The position numbers were made by a program, and so were the translations under genes. Shown here in pieces: positions 45,264 to 54,905 of a DNA stretch of 64,000 nt. Source of the DNA: Gammaproteobacteria bacterium. Lineage in GTDB: Bacteria > Pseudomonadota > Gammaproteobacteria > Steroidobacterales > Steroidobacteraceae. The notes beneath the pieces are model-generated. The model was not told where the DNA came from. It saw only the letters and a program-made list of their open reading frames with translations, and did not search any database. Where the stretch lies: positions 62,001 to 126,000 of the forward strand of contig JAHEAZ010000002.1 in NCBI GenBank assembly GCA_024642505.1. Direction: 5' to 3'. Every line of letters begins with the position of its first letter. The stretch's first letter is position 1.

Positions 45264-46537
45264 AGCCGTCTTCTGTCCCCGTCACCGCGAAGCGTATCCA
45301 CGACGGTCCAATCCAGGCGCTCGGGCGGAAGGTCATGCAGGGCCACTTGGCGCGGCTACCAGACGGCCAGATCCGGATCCTGGAGCGCGGCCACGAGCGG
45401 ATCTTTGGACAGCGCACACCGCGTTGCGATCTGTCAGCGACCATCGAGGTGAGGCGTCCGCAGTTCTGGGCGGATGCCGCATTTGGCGGCACCGTTGGCG
45501 CGGGCGAGTCCTACATCCGCGGCGACTGGGCCTGCGACAACTTGACCGCCCTGGTACGCATCATGGTCGTCAATCGCGAGCTGATGAACTCGGTCGACTC
45601 GGGCCTCGCGATTGCGAGTGCGCCGCTGCGCCGCATCCTGCACTGGCTCAATCACAACAGCCCAGCGGGCAGCCGCCGCAACGTCGCTGCGCATTACGAC
45701 CTCGGCAACGAGCTGTTCCGGCTGTTCCTCGACGAGACCATGGCCTATTCCTGCGGCATCTTCGAGACGCCGCGCTCAACCCTGTACGAGGCGTCCGTCG
45801 CCAAGTTCGACGCGGTCTGCCGCAAGCTCGACCTCAGGGCCGGGGAACGGTTGATGGAAATAGGGACAGGCTGGGGCGGGCTTGCCGTGCACGCTGCGAA
45901 GCACTACGGCGTTCACGTGACCACGACCACGATTTCGCGCGAGCAGCACGACCATGCGGCGGAACTGGTCGCCAGGGAGGGACTCGGCAACAGGATCAAC
46001 CTGCTGCTCGACGACTACCGTGACCTCGAGGGAACCTACGACAAGCTGGTTTCGATCGAGATGATCGAGGCGGTAGGCCACAAGTATCTGGACACCTACA
46101 TGGGAAAAGTCTCCGCGCTGCTCCAACCCCATGGCGCGGCGCTGATACAGGCGATCACCCTGCAGGACCAGCACTACGAGCAGGCGCTAAAGTCCGTGGA
46201 TTTCATCCAGCGTTTCATTTTCCCGGGAAGTTTCATTCCATCCGTCAGCGTGATCGTCGATTCCGTGCGGCGCACTACGGACATGAAGCTGTTCCACCTC
46301 GAGGACATCGGTCCACACTACGCGACCACGCTGGCCGCCTGGCGCGACCGGTTCATGAGCCGGCTGCCCGAGGTGCGTGCGCTCGGCTACCCCGACGATT
46401 TCATCCGAATGTGGGAGTTCTACCTCTGCTATTGCGAGGGTGGATTCCTCGAGCGCCAGCTGGGCGACGCCCACTTGTTGTTCACCAAGCCTGACTGCCG
46501 GCGCGCACCGATTACCACCGTCCGGCCATCACAGTAG
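45260..46537 (+). CDS. cfa: Cyclopropane-fatty-acyl-phospholipid synthase
   Basis: A 425-aa SAM-dependent enzyme that adds a methylene to cis double bonds in membrane phospholipids. Features: N-terminal domain (DLSATIEVRRPQFWADAAFGGTVGAGESYIRGDW), NVAAHYDLGNELFRLFLDETMAYSCG, the SAM-binding site LMEIGTGWGGLAVHAAKHYG, and FIQRFIFPGSFIPS. The double bonds it needs could come from the desaturase four genes upstream of its end in the same cluster. Confidence 0.93.
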   Translation: MKPSSVPVTAKRIHDGPIQALGRKVMQGHLARLPDGQIRILERGHERIFGQRTPRCDLSATIEVRRPQFWADAAFGGTVGAGESYIRGDWACDNLTALVRIMVVNRELMNSVDSGLAIASAPLRRILHWLNHNSPAGSRRNVAAHYDLGNELFRLFLDETMAYSCGIFETPRSTLYEASVAKFDAVCRKLDLRAGERLMEIGTGWGGLAVHAAKHYGVHVTTTTISREQHDHAAELVAREGLGNRINLLLDDYRDLEGTYDKLVSIEMIEAVGHKYLDTYMGKVSALLQPHGAALIQAITLQDQHYEQALKSVDFIQRFIFPGSFIPSVSVIVDSVRRTTDMKLFHLEDIGPHYATTLAAWRDRFMSRLPEVRALGYPDDFIRMWEFYLCYCEGGFLERQLGDAHLLFTKPDCRRAPITTVRPSQ

Positions 46538-46550
46538 AAAGGGTTGGTAC

Positions 46551-48278
46551 ATGAGTCCGTCGATAGACGAGCTTCATCGCGGCTTTGGCGAGCGTTACCT
46601 CAGCCACGACGAGTTGACCACACAGCTGCAGAACTGGGCCGGCGCATTCCCCGACTTCGTGCGTTTGCAGTCCCTGGGCAAGACCGGCGAGCAGCGCGAC
46701 ATCTGGCTGCTGACTATCGGGCCCGAGCCGGACCGCCAGCGTCCCGCGGTCTGGGTCGATGCAAACATGCACGCCATGGAGCTGTGCGGCTCGAGCGCCG
46801 CCCTGGCGATCGCCGAGGCCGTCATCCGGCTGCATGCAACGCCCGGGTCAGCACCAGCGGGACTCGAACTGCCACCAGCCCTGGCCGAGAACCTGCGCGA
46901 CGTGCTGTTCCATGTGATGCCCCGAATGTCCCCGGACGGTGCGGAGCGAGTGCTGAATACGGGCCGGTTCCTGCGCTCGGTTCCGCGCGGTGGCCTGCTG
47001 CCGCCGGAACGCTCCCACTGGCGCCCGGACGACGTCGATGGCGACGGGCTGGCGTTGCAGATGCGCATGCTGGATCCGGCGGGCGAATATGTCGAAAGCA
47101 AGACCTTTCCCGGGCGCATGCTGCTGCGCGAACTGGAGGACGAAGGCCCGTTCTACAAACTGTTTCCGGAAGGCTACATCGAGAACTTCGATGGCGAGAC
47201 CATACCCACGCCGCACTTCCTGGATGACAACCCGACGGACCTGAACCGGAATTTCCCCTACAGCTGGATGCCCCATCACGAGCAGGAAGGCGCGGGCGAC
47301 TATCCCCTCAACGAGGTTGAGTCGCGGGCGGTCGTAGAGTTCACCGCGGCGTCCCCAACACTGTTTGCGTGGCTCAACCTGCACACCTTCGGTGGCGTGT
47401 TCATTCGCCCGCTGGGCCACAAGCCCGATACCGAAATGGATCCCTCTGACCTCGCCATTTTCAAGCAGGTGGAAGCATGGGGTGACCGCTACACCGGCTA
47501 CCCGACGGTCAGCGGGTTCGAGGAGTTCACCTATCGCCCCAATCGTCCGATCTACGGCGACCTGATCGACTATGCCTACCATCAGCGCGGCTGCATCGCC
47601 TACGTGTGCGAGCTGTGGGACCTGTTCGAGCAGGTGGGCCTCGAGCGCACGAAACGATTCGTTGACCGTTACACCAAGCTCGACCGCGACGGGGTGGAGA
47701 AAATCTACCGTTGGGATAACGAGCATAACCAGGGCAGGCTGGCGGGCCGGTGGCGAGCCTGCGACCACCCACAGTTGGGCCCGGTCGAGGTCGGCGGTTC
47801 GGACACCCGGGTCGGCATGTGGAATCCGCCACCGGAGAAGCTGGCCGCGGTCTGCGAGGGCCAGGTGGCGGCGTTCATGCGGGTGGCGGCCATGGCGCCG
47901 CGTCTCGAGCTACGCTGCGAAGTGGATGAGTTGGGCGATAACCTGCACCGCGTCCGCTGCGAAGTCCTGAATACGGGCTACCTACCAACCTGCATTCTCG
48001 AGTCGGCCCGAAAACTCGAGTGGAACGAGCCGGTCAGCGTATCCCTGGAGACGGGCGATTGCAGAATCGAGGGTGGTGCGCGGCCGCGGATGCGCATCGG
48101 CCATCTCGAGGGCTGGGGGCGGGGACGCCACAGCGGGGCATCCGGCCCGCATTTCCAGGGTAGCCACGGCAGCGGCAATCGCAGCACGCTGACCTGGCTG
48201 ATCCGGGGTGGCGGCACCATCCGGATTCGCGCCGGCTCGCCGCGCTGCGGCTGGTTGGAAAGGGAGATCGTGCTCTAG
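46551..48278 (+). CDS. M14-family zinc carboxypeptidase
   Basis: A 575-aa protein with the carboxypeptidase A fold: zinc ligands in [10 protein letters not shown] (H74, E77) and H278 (WLNLHTFGG), the substrate-binding [10 protein letters not shown] segment, and a candidate catalytic Glu at 354 (YVCELWD). No signal peptide is evident, so it is likely cytoplasmic. A C-terminal domain of about 150 aa follows. Starts 13 bp after cfa. Confidence 0.85.
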   Translation: MSPSIDELHRGFGERYLSHDELTTQLQNWAGAFPDFVRLQSLGKTGEQRDIWLLTIGPEPDRQRPAVWVDANMHAMELCGSSAALAIAEAVIRLHATPGSAPAGLELPPALAENLRDVLFHVMPRMSPDGAERVLNTGRFLRSVPRGGLLPPERSHWRPDDVDGDGLALQMRMLDPAGEYVESKTFPGRMLLRELEDEGPFYKLFPEGYIENFDGETIPTPHFLDDNPTDLNRNFPYSWMPHHEQEGAGDYPLNEVESRAVVEFTAASPTLFAWLNLHTFGGVFIRPLGHKPDTEMDPSDLAIFKQVEAWGDRYTGYPTVSGFEEFTYRPNRPIYGDLIDYAYHQRGCIAYVCELWDLFEQVGLERTKRFVDRYTKLDRDGVEKIYRWDNEHNQGRLAGRWRACDHPQLGPVEVGGSDTRVGMWNPPPEKLAAVCEGQVAAFMRVAAMAPRLELRCEVDELGDNLHRVRCEVLNTGYLPTCILESARKLEWNEPVSVSLETGDCRIEGGARPRMRIGHLEGWGRGRHSGASGPHFQGSHGSGNRSTLTWLIRGGGTIRIRAGSPRCGWLEREIVL

Positions 48279-48326
48279 GGCGAACCCACACACGCCCGGC
48301 GGGCGCCGACGCGGTAACATCTGGCG

Positions 48327-49766
48327 ATGCGACAGCATCTGCGAGTCGACGTCGCCCGGGCAATCGAGCGGCTGAAAGTCCTGCTCGGACCGGCCGGCTA
48401 TCTCGAAGATGCCGGCGATATCGAGCCGTTCCTGACCGACCATCGAAAGCTCTATCGCGGCGTGACGCTGCTGGTTGCGCTCCCCTCCTCCACCAGCGAA
48501 GTCGCCTCGCTTGTCGAGATCTGCGCGGCCGCGGGGCTGGGCATGGTCCCGCATGGCGGGAATACGAGCTACTGCGGTGGAGCGACCCCGCGCGAGCAGG
48601 GAAGCGAAATCGTGGTATCACTCAGGCGCATGAACCGCGTGCGCTCACTCGATGCACTCAATTACTCGATGACCGTGGAAGCAGGCTGCGTGCTTGCGGC
48701 AATTCAGCGTGCCGCGGAGGAGGCAGACCGGCTGTTTCCAATGTCGCTTGGCTCGGAAGGTTCCTGCACGATCGGCGGCAACCTGTCGACCAATGCCGGC
48801 GGCACCGCCGTATTGCGCTACGGCATGATGCGCGACCTCGTGCTCGGCCTGGAGGTCGTGCTGCCCGATGGCCGCGTCCTCGATCAGCTCAAGCCGCTTC
48901 GCAAGGACAACACTGGATACGACCTCAAGCAACTGTTCGTCGGCGCCGAGGGGACGCTGGGGATTGTCACGGCGGCATGCCTGAAGTTGTTTCCGCGCCC
49001 CCGTGGTTACGCCACGGCACTGGTTGCGCTGGCGTCTCCACAGGCCGCAGTCGATCTCCTGACCGGGCTGCGTGGTTCACTCGGCGACAATGTGACTACA
49101 TTCGAGCTCCTTCCGCGTAGCGCGCTGGAGCTGGTCTGCCGCCATATTGACGGTGCAACCGATCCCTTCGGCCACCCCCATCACTGGTATGCGTTGGTTG
49201 AGGTGAGCCTGCCGCAGGCGGACTCGGACCTGGCCGAAAGATTGCAGACGGAGCTGGCTGCCGGTATCGAGCGCGGCGCCCTGGACGACGCCCTGCTGGC
49301 CGCCTCACTCGGGCAACGCAGCGCGTTCTGGAAACTCCGCGAGAACATCCCGGAAGCCCAGGCACGCGAAGGCGCCAGCCTGAAGCATGATGTCTCGGTC
49401 CAGACCGGCAGACTGCCGGAGTTCATCGACGAGGGGGCGCTGCTGCTCGAGCGGCTGGTGCCGGGCGTCCGGCTGGTCGCCTACGGACACCTGGGCGACG
49501 GCAACCTGCACTTCAACCTCAGTTTCCCCAGCGGCGGTGACCAACGGGTCTTCCTGCAGCGTGCCGAGGAAGTGCACCGTGCCATACACGAGCTGGTGGC
49601 ACGCTACCGGGGCAGCTTCAGTGCGGAGCACGGCATCGGCCGGCACAAGGTGGCCGAGCTGGAGCGCTATGAGGACCCGGTGGCCCTCGACCTGATGCGC
49701 CGGCTCAAGCGTGTACTCGACCCGGACGGGATCATGAACCCGGGCAAGGTACTGCGAGAGGAATGA
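48327..49766 (+). CDS. FAD-linked oxidase of the GlcD/D-2-hydroxyacid dehydrogenase family
   Basis: A 479-aa PCMH/VAO-type flavoprotein. FAD-binding motifs: VEICAAAGLGMVPHGGNTSYCGGA, EAGCVLAAIQRAAEEADRLFPMSLGSEGSCTIGGNLSTNAGGTAVLRYG; C-terminal VRLVAYGHLGDGNLHFN and SAEHGIGRHKVAELERYEDPVALDLMRRLKRVLDPDGIMNPGK. It probably oxidises a 2-hydroxy acid such as D-2-hydroxyglutarate or glycolate; substrate not determinable. Confidence 0.9.
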   Translation: MRQHLRVDVARAIERLKVLLGPAGYLEDAGDIEPFLTDHRKLYRGVTLLVALPSSTSEVASLVEICAAAGLGMVPHGGNTSYCGGATPREQGSEIVVSLRRMNRVRSLDALNYSMTVEAGCVLAAIQRAAEEADRLFPMSLGSEGSCTIGGNLSTNAGGTAVLRYGMMRDLVLGLEVVLPDGRVLDQLKPLRKDNTGYDLKQLFVGAEGTLGIVTAACLKLFPRPRGYATALVALASPQAAVDLLTGLRGSLGDNVTTFELLPRSALELVCRHIDGATDPFGHPHHWYALVEVSLPQADSDLAERLQTELAAGIERGALDDALLAASLGQRSAFWKLRENIPEAQAREGASLKHDVSVQTGRLPEFIDEGALLLERLVPGVRLVAYGHLGDGNLHFNLSFPSGGDQRVFLQRAEEVHRAIHELVARYRGSFSAEHGIGRHKVAELERYEDPVALDLMRRLKRVLDPDGIMNPGKVLREE

Positions 49767-49850
49767 ATCCTTGAGCGAACGCCTGCGGCAACCCTTGCCC
49801 ATCTGGTCGGCGACTGGCAATGCCCGGCCCACAGCGCCGATCGCGCCCGC

Positions 49851-50417
49851 ATGACCAGCAGGCGCCACCGTCTCACGCTCCCGATCGACACCGACCGGCT
49901 CTGCCTGCGGGAGTTTTCCGGTGAGGATCTCACCGAGGTCACGACGCTCTACAGCGACCAGCGCGTCACCCGCTACATGCTCTATGGCCCGCGCGACGAG
50001 AACGGCGCCAGACGCCACCTCGCTGGCGTGATCCGCCGGCAGCGCGACGAACCGCGCGAAACCTGGGAACTCGCCGTGACGCGCGTCGATGACAACACCC
50101 TGATCGGAGCCTGCGACCTGACCCTGCATTCGCGCCAGGAAGCAGAGATCGGATACCTGTTGTCGCGACGCCATTGGCGGCAAGGCTACGCGAGCGAGGT
50201 GGCCGTGACGCTGGTCCGGAGCGCCTTTGCTCAACTGGGCGTCGAGCGCGTGCTTTCGACCGTCGAGATCCATAACGAGCGTTCGCTGCGTGTACTGGAC
50301 AAGGCCGGCCTGCGCTGGGAAGCTACCTTCCGGCGCTACGCCCGCGCCCGCCGTCACTGGTGGGACGTTCATCTCTACGCGATTTCCCGCGAGGACTGGG
50401 CCGTGGCGCAGGGATGA
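49851..50417 (+). CDS. GNAT acetyltransferase (RimJ/RimL-like)
   Basis: A 188-aa protein with the RimJ/RimL plan: TDRLCLREFSGEDLTEVTTLYSDQRVTRYM, EIGYLLSRRHWRQGYASEVAVTLVRSAF (acetyl-CoA loop) and VEIHNERSLRVLDKAGLRWEA. The substrate is unknown. It lies downstream of the FAD oxidase with an 84-bp gap. Confidence 0.88.
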   Translation: MTSRRHRLTLPIDTDRLCLREFSGEDLTEVTTLYSDQRVTRYMLYGPRDENGARRHLAGVIRRQRDEPRETWELAVTRVDDNTLIGACDLTLHSRQEAEIGYLLSRRHWRQGYASEVAVTLVRSAFAQLGVERVLSTVEIHNERSLRVLDKAGLRWEATFRRYARARRHWWDVHLYAISREDWAVAQG

Positions 50418-50513
50418 AATGCCCTGCGATGTCCGCTTGCGATCAGCGGGTCGGAGAGGTCATCATCCCATGAGGCAGCGAGGTCGGTAATGCCGGCCGC
50501 AAGAAGGATTGTA

Positions 50514-53480
50514 ATGCGCCGGAAGAAGATCCTCACTGTGGCGGTAATTGTGGCCGGATTCCTTGGCTTGTACGCGCTGGCGGGGTTCTACTGGGTTCCG
50601 CGGCTGGTCAGGAGCCAGGTGACCGAACTGTTCGCTGACGACTACGGTCGCGAGATCGGCCTTGGCGAAATCCGCTTTAATCCCTTCACCTTCGAGTTCG
50701 AGGCCCGGGAATTCACCGTGCCTGACGCCGACGGCAAGCGGATGCTCGGTTTCGACCGCTTCTACTTCGATTTCGAACTCGCCTCGCTGTGGCATCGTGC
50801 CTGGACCTTCCGCGACATCCAGGTTGAGCGACCCTATGCCCGCGTGGTGCAGCGAGCGGACGGGGACCTGAATCTGGCGGACCTGGCGTCACCAAATAGT
50901 GACCCGGCGCCAGATGACCAGCAGCCGCCAGACATCCCTGCGGTTCGCATCGGCAATCTTGAGGTCGCGGAAGGCCGGATCGACGTCGCTGACCTGACAC
51001 GCGCCCAGCCCTTTGCGACAACGCTGGCGCCGGTTTCCTTCGGGCTCACCGATTTCCGGACCGCCGGCTCCGGCAATACGTTCGCTTTCACCGCCGGGTC
51101 TGATCGAGCCGGTCAACTGAGCGTCGACGGCAGTTTTGGCGTCGCCCCGCTGTCCTCGCAAGGCTCCCTCAGGCTGGCGGGCCTGCAGGCTACGGCTATC
51201 TCCGAATATCTGGGAGAACTCCTTCCGATGAGCCTCGAAACCGGCATCATCGACCTCGGCTTCACCTATGACTTCAGCCTGGCCGGCGAGCCGTTCACGC
51301 TGATCCTCGACATGCCGAGCCTGACGGTTCGCGAGCTTTCTACAGTCGCGCAGGGCTACGACGTGCCCTGGCAAGTTCATGCCATCGACTTGCGGGACAC
51401 GCGCGTGGACCTCGCCGCCAGGACTGTCATCATGAATTCGATCGAGGTGACGGATGTGGTGGCGCCGGTCTGGCTGGACGCCTCGGGCTTCAATGCGCCG
51501 GGTGTACTTTCTCGAGCCGATGAACAGGACACCGTGCCCGCGGCGTCGACCGGCGCGGAGGACGGAGCGTCGAGCTGGTCCGTTTCAATACCGTCCGTCT
51601 CCGTGTTGAACGCCCGTCTACCATTCGAGGACCGGACCCTCAAGCGGCCGTCCGCACTCGAGCTCGTGGCGAAGTCCGTGAAGGTGCAAGGTTTCGCCGT
51701 TCCGGCCCGTGGGTCGCTTCAGGTCGAGGCAGTCGTCGCCTCAGGAGCAGGCGGCGAGGTGAGCACCAGCGGGTCGATCCGGCTGGAGCCACTGGAGGCC
51801 GGGATGGACTTGCAAGTCAGTGCGTTGAATCTCACGCCGTTGCAGCCCTACCTGGACGACCATACCGACCTGCTGTTTGAGTCAGGCGCGCTGACCAGCA
51901 AGGGCCGATTGGAGGTCACGGGCACCGACCCGCTGGAGGCTAGCTATACCGGCGACATCGCGATAGCAGACCTGCACACGCGGGATCGGCCGCTCAAGGA
52001 AGACTTCGTCAACTGGAAGTCGCTAGAGGTCAATGGCATCCGCTACGCCAGCAATCCCGCAGCTCTCGACATCAAGGAGATCGTTGCTCGCGAACCGTAC
52101 ATGCGGCTGATACTGGCGGAGTCGGGGGTCACCAACATCGAGTCGATACTCGACCCTGCGGCGGCCGCAGACAAGGTGGCGGCGATCGAAGCGGAGCGCG
52201 CGGCTGCGAAGAGCGGCAAGGAAAGCAAGACCGACACCAGCAAGCCCGCCGGTGATGAAGAAGTGGCACCAGTTGCCGGACCCACCGGACCTTCGGTCGC
52301 CATTACCATCGGCAATACGCGCATCGTGGATGGCAGCGTCAATTTTGCCGACTTCACCACCGAGCCGGACTTCCAGATCGCAATGGAGCAGCTCAAGGGC
52401 TTCATCAAGGGGTCTTCGTCCGATCCAGGCTCGCGATCCGAGCTCGAACTGGACGGGCAGGTTGACCGCTACGCGCCGGTTCACATCGCCGGCAAGCTAA
52501 ACCTGCTGGCACCTGCCACCTTCATCGACATCGCGGCCTCCTTCCGCAACATCGACCTGACCAGCTTCAACCCCTACTCCACCAAGTTCATCGGCTACCA
52601 GATCGCCAAGGGCAAGCTGTTCATCGACACAGAATACAAGGTCGAGGACAACCGGCTCGAAGCGATCCACCAGGTCAAACTGGACCAGCTGGAGTTTGGT
52701 GACAAGATCGACTCTCCGGACGCCATCGGGCTGCCGATCAAGCTGGCGGTCGCCCTGCTCAAGGACTCGCAGGGGGTGATCGACCTCGAGCTCCCGGTCA
52801 GCGGGTCCGTCGACGATCCGCAGTTCAAGCTCGGCCCGATCATCTGGAAGGCCTTCGTCGGACTGATGACCAAGATCGTGACTGCCCCCTTCGCGCTGCT
52901 CGGCAACCTCTTCGGCGGCGGCGAGGATCTTTCCTACCTGGACTTCGCCGCGGGATCTGCAGAGGTCGATGCCGCGGCGACGGAAAAGATCGCGGTCCTG
53001 AGGAAGGCGCTGACGGAGCGTCCGACCCTGACGCTGGAAATTCCCTGGACGGCCGCGGCGGCAGTCGATGGACCGGCACTGGAGCAGGCGAGCTGGGAAG
53101 CAGCGGTATCGAGCGCCGGTGGCGAGGCAGCCAGCGATACGTGGAAGATGGATCGCGCAGAATATCTACGCCGCCTGAAGGCGCTGTACCAGCAGACGAC
53201 AGGCAACAAGCCCGAGCTGCCAAAACCGCCCAAGCCAGCCGAGGGTGAGCCGAAGCCCGACGCGGTCGAGTTTGCCATCGGCCAGCTCGAGCCTGGACTG
53301 CGGGCCGGATTCGCGGTAGGTGGCGAGCAGGTCGAGGAGCTGGCCCAGGCGCGCGCCGTGGCGGTTCGCGACGCACTACTTGGTGACGAAGGACTCGATG
53401 GGGAACGCGTCTTCGTCTCGCGAGGCGATGAGGCTAACGCCGCCGACGGAAACGTCAGGATGACCTTGTCGCTCGAGTGA
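50514..53480 (+). CDS. DUF748/AsmA-like large envelope protein
   Basis: About 988 aa from the ATG at 50514 (AAGGA upstream); an ATG at 50490 is also possible. One N-terminal TM helix (about 6-25) anchors a long periplasmic protein with AsmA/DUF748 repeats (for example FNPFTFEFEAREFTV, ITIGNTRIVDGSVNFADFTTEPDFQ and IDLTSFNPYSTKFIGYQIAKGKLFI). Ala/Lys/Pro-rich linkers are present near residues 560-600 and 905-920. The AsmA-like fold suggests lipid transport across the envelope; role inferred. Confidence 0.88.
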   Translation: MRRKKILTVAVIVAGFLGLYALAGFYWVPRLVRSQVTELFADDYGREIGLGEIRFNPFTFEFEAREFTVPDADGKRMLGFDRFYFDFELASLWHRAWTFRDIQVERPYARVVQRADGDLNLADLASPNSDPAPDDQQPPDIPAVRIGNLEVAEGRIDVADLTRAQPFATTLAPVSFGLTDFRTAGSGNTFAFTAGSDRAGQLSVDGSFGVAPLSSQGSLRLAGLQATAISEYLGELLPMSLETGIIDLGFTYDFSLAGEPFTLILDMPSLTVRELSTVAQGYDVPWQVHAIDLRDTRVDLAARTVIMNSIEVTDVVAPVWLDASGFNAPGVLSRADEQDTVPAASTGAEDGASSWSVSIPSVSVLNARLPFEDRTLKRPSALELVAKSVKVQGFAVPARGSLQVEAVVASGAGGEVSTSGSIRLEPLEAGMDLQVSALNLTPLQPYLDDHTDLLFESGALTSKGRLEVTGTDPLEASYTGDIAIADLHTRDRPLKEDFVNWKSLEVNGIRYASNPAALDIKEIVAREPYMRLILAESGVTNIESILDPAAAADKVAAIEAERAAAKSGKESKTDTSKPAGDEEVAPVAGPTGPSVAITIGNTRIVDGSVNFADFTTEPDFQIAMEQLKGFIKGSSSDPGSRSELELDGQVDRYAPVHIAGKLNLLAPATFIDIAASFRNIDLTSFNPYSTKFIGYQIAKGKLFIDTEYKVEDNRLEAIHQVKLDQLEFGDKIDSPDAIGLPIKLAVALLKDSQGVIDLELPVSGSVDDPQFKLGPIIWKAFVGLMTKIVTAPFALLGNLFGGGEDLSYLDFAAGSAEVDAAATEKIAVLRKALTERPTLTLEIPWTAAAAVDGPALEQASWEAAVSSAGGEAASDTWKMDRAEYLRRLKALYQQTTGNKPELPKPPKPAEGEPKPDAVEFAIGQLEPGLRAGFAVGGEQVEELAQARAVAVRDALLGDEGLDGERVFVSRGDEANAADGNVRMTLSLE

Positions 53481-53491
53481 CCGGGACGGGC

Positions 53492-53665
53492 TCAGGCCTT
53501 TGGCGGATCGGGCCAGTCGTCTTCATCGTCGTCCCATTCCTCTGGCTTTTTCCACCCTGCTGCCGGTCTTTCCGGGAGGTTCGCATTCCGCGAACGCCAT
53601 ACCATGAACAGGTGACCGATGAGATAGGCGGCCGCCAGCCCCAGAATGATCAGCCCGATCTTCAC
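53492..53665 (-). CDS. Small single-TM membrane protein downstream of tesB
   Basis: A 57-aa protein beginning GTG at 53665, about 24 bp after the tesB stop and on the same strand. One TM helix (residues about 4-22, IGLIILGLAAAYLIGHLF) is followed by a polar, strongly acidic tail (EEWDDDEDDWPDPPKA). Composition and topology fit a real small membrane protein; no family recognised. The ribosome-binding site is weak. Confidence 0.55.
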   Translation of the reverse strand: MKIGLIILGLAAAYLIGHLFMVWRSRNANLPERPAAGWKKPEEWDDDEDDWPDPPKA

Positions 53666-53688
53666 TATTGCACCGACCGCCTTCTCAC

Positions 53689-54579
53689 CTAGGTTCCGGA
53701 ACCCGGGGGCCGGGTGCCTTGCCAGCCGCCTGGCCGTTCGCGGATAAGCCCTTCCTGCGCAACACTCGCGACCAGCTTGCCATCGCGGGCGAAGATGCTG
53801 CCGCGGGCAAAGCCGCGCGCGCTCGAGCGGCTAGGACTGTCGATCGAGTACAACAGCCAATCGTCAACCTGAAGCTCACGGTGGAACCAGATTGCATGGT
53901 CGATGCTTGCCATCTGCAACTCGAACCAGGGCTGGCCATGCGGCAGGTTCGCGGTGTCCAGAAGATGGTAGTCCGAAACGTAGGCAAGCAGGCAGCGATG
54001 CAGCGCCTGGTCCTCGGGTGCGCGATCGACCAGGCGAAACCATACCTGTTTAACCGGTTCACGCTTTTCCGGCTTGCGGTAGTCGGGTGGCCGCACGTGA
54101 CGGAACTCAAAGGGTCGCTCATGCTCGAAAAATCGCCGCACTTTCTCGGGCACCCGCTGCAGGATGTCCGGGGTCACCTCCGCCACGTCCGCCAGCTCTT
54201 CCGGCGCAGGCACCTCCGGCATGGTGGACTGGTGCTCGCTGCCCGGTTCCAGGGCGTGGAATGACGAGGACATCGTCAGGATCGGCTGGCCATGCTGGAT
54301 CGCCACCACCCGACGGCTGGTGAAGCTGCCGCCGTCCCGGCTGCGCTCGACCTGGTAGACGATCGGTGCATTGACGTCGCCGCGACGCAGGAAATACGCG
54401 TGCATCGAATGCACGAGCCGGTTCTCGACGGTACGTGAAGCCGCGACCAGTGCCTGGCCGAGTACCTGCCCGCCAAATACCTGCGGGGAGCCGATGTCCC
54501 GACTGACTCCGCGAAACAGGTTGGTTTCGAGCCGCTCGAGGTCGAGCAGTTGCAGCAGTTCGGCGAGTCGCGTGTTCAT
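53689..54579 (-). CDS. tesB: Acyl-CoA thioesterase II (TesB)
   Basis: A 296-aa double-hotdog thioesterase: first hotdog with QVFGGQVLGQALVAA, RLVHSMHAYFLRRGD and FTSRRVVAIQHG; second with YVSDYHLLDTA, ASIDHAIWFHRELQVDDWLLY and GFARGSIFARDGKLVASVAQEGLIR, where the catalytic triad sits. Hydrolyses medium to long acyl-CoAs. Confidence 0.94.
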   Translation of the reverse strand: MNTRLAELLQLLDLERLETNLFRGVSRDIGSPQVFGGQVLGQALVAASRTVENRLVHSMHAYFLRRGDVNAPIVYQVERSRDGGSFTSRRVVAIQHGQPILTMSSSFHALEPGSEHQSTMPEVPAPEELADVAEVTPDILQRVPEKVRRFFEHERPFEFRHVRPPDYRKPEKREPVKQVWFRLVDRAPEDQALHRCLLAYVSDYHLLDTANLPHGQPWFELQMASIDHAIWFHRELQVDDWLLYSIDSPSRSSARGFARGSIFARDGKLVASVAQEGLIRERPGGWQGTRPPGSGT

Positions 54580-54602
54580 CGGCCAAGCCTACCAGCGATC
54601 TG

Positions 54603-54663
54603 AAAAAAGGGGACAGTCCCGTTCTTCCAAGTCCCTGTCTCTGCTGGAGCAGGAACTGTCCCC
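54603..54663. repeat. Dispersed GGGGACAGTCCC-type palindromic element, copy 1
   Basis: After a run of A, GGGGACAGT (54609-54617) pairs with ACTGTCCCC (54655-54663), with an inner CTGC...GCAG stem, giving a long imperfect hairpin. A related core occurs at 61408-61420. Such elements are common in gammaproteobacterial genomes and resemble REP sequences mobilised by TnpA-REP proteins. Confidence 0.6.
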
Positions 54664-54693
54664 TCGTTGGGAATATCCCTATGTTTTGGCCCG

Positions 54694-54723
54694 TTGACCC
54701 GCGATGTGGCGTCGTCCTATAAT
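54694..54723 (+). promoter_or_regulatory. Sigma70 promoter of the AK-HSD gene
   Basis: TTGACC (54694-54699), an 18-bp spacer and a perfect TATAAT (54718-54723). The predicted transcription start is near 54730, exactly where the riboswitch aptamer begins. Confidence 0.8.
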
Positions 54724-54730
54724 TTTGCCG

Positions 54731-54786
54731 GCGCCGATTTGAGCCTCAGCTTGCGGGCGCGTTAGAAATACAGCTAAAGCGAGCGA
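54731..54786 (+). ncRNA. SAM-II riboswitch aptamer
   Basis: The RNA matches the SAM-II consensus: P1 is GCGCC (54731-54735) with GGCGC (54756-54760); loop 1 begins GATTTGAG and contains the conserved TTGC before P1 3'; after P1 come GTTAGAAATACAGC and CTAAAG, aligning with the known metA-type GUGAUAAAUGUAGCUAAA core. I identified it from memory of the consensus; a covariance search would confirm it. It sits immediately after the promoter and before an intrinsic terminator, in front of the methionine-branch enzyme AK-HSD. Confidence 0.85.
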
Positions 54787-54799
54787 AGCATGACCTGCT

Positions 54800-54826
54800 C
54801 CGCCCGTCGGCCGAGCGGGTTTTTTG
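54800..54826 (+). terminator. Intrinsic terminator of the SAM-II riboswitch
   Basis: CCCG (54803-54806), T54807/A54814 and C54808/G54813 pairs, loop GGCC, one bulged G and CGGG (54816-54819), then T54820-T54825. The 5' arm region CGCCCG (54801-54806) is also complementary to CGGGCG (54754-54759) in the P1 3' strand, giving an alternative antiterminator pairing. Confidence 0.82.
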
Positions 54827-54905
54827 TTTCCGCTCCCACCCGCAAGCATCCGGCCAGCGTCGCCCGGCGGTTCACAGGGGCCGTCGCAGTAATTTGCGAG
54901 GCTGG

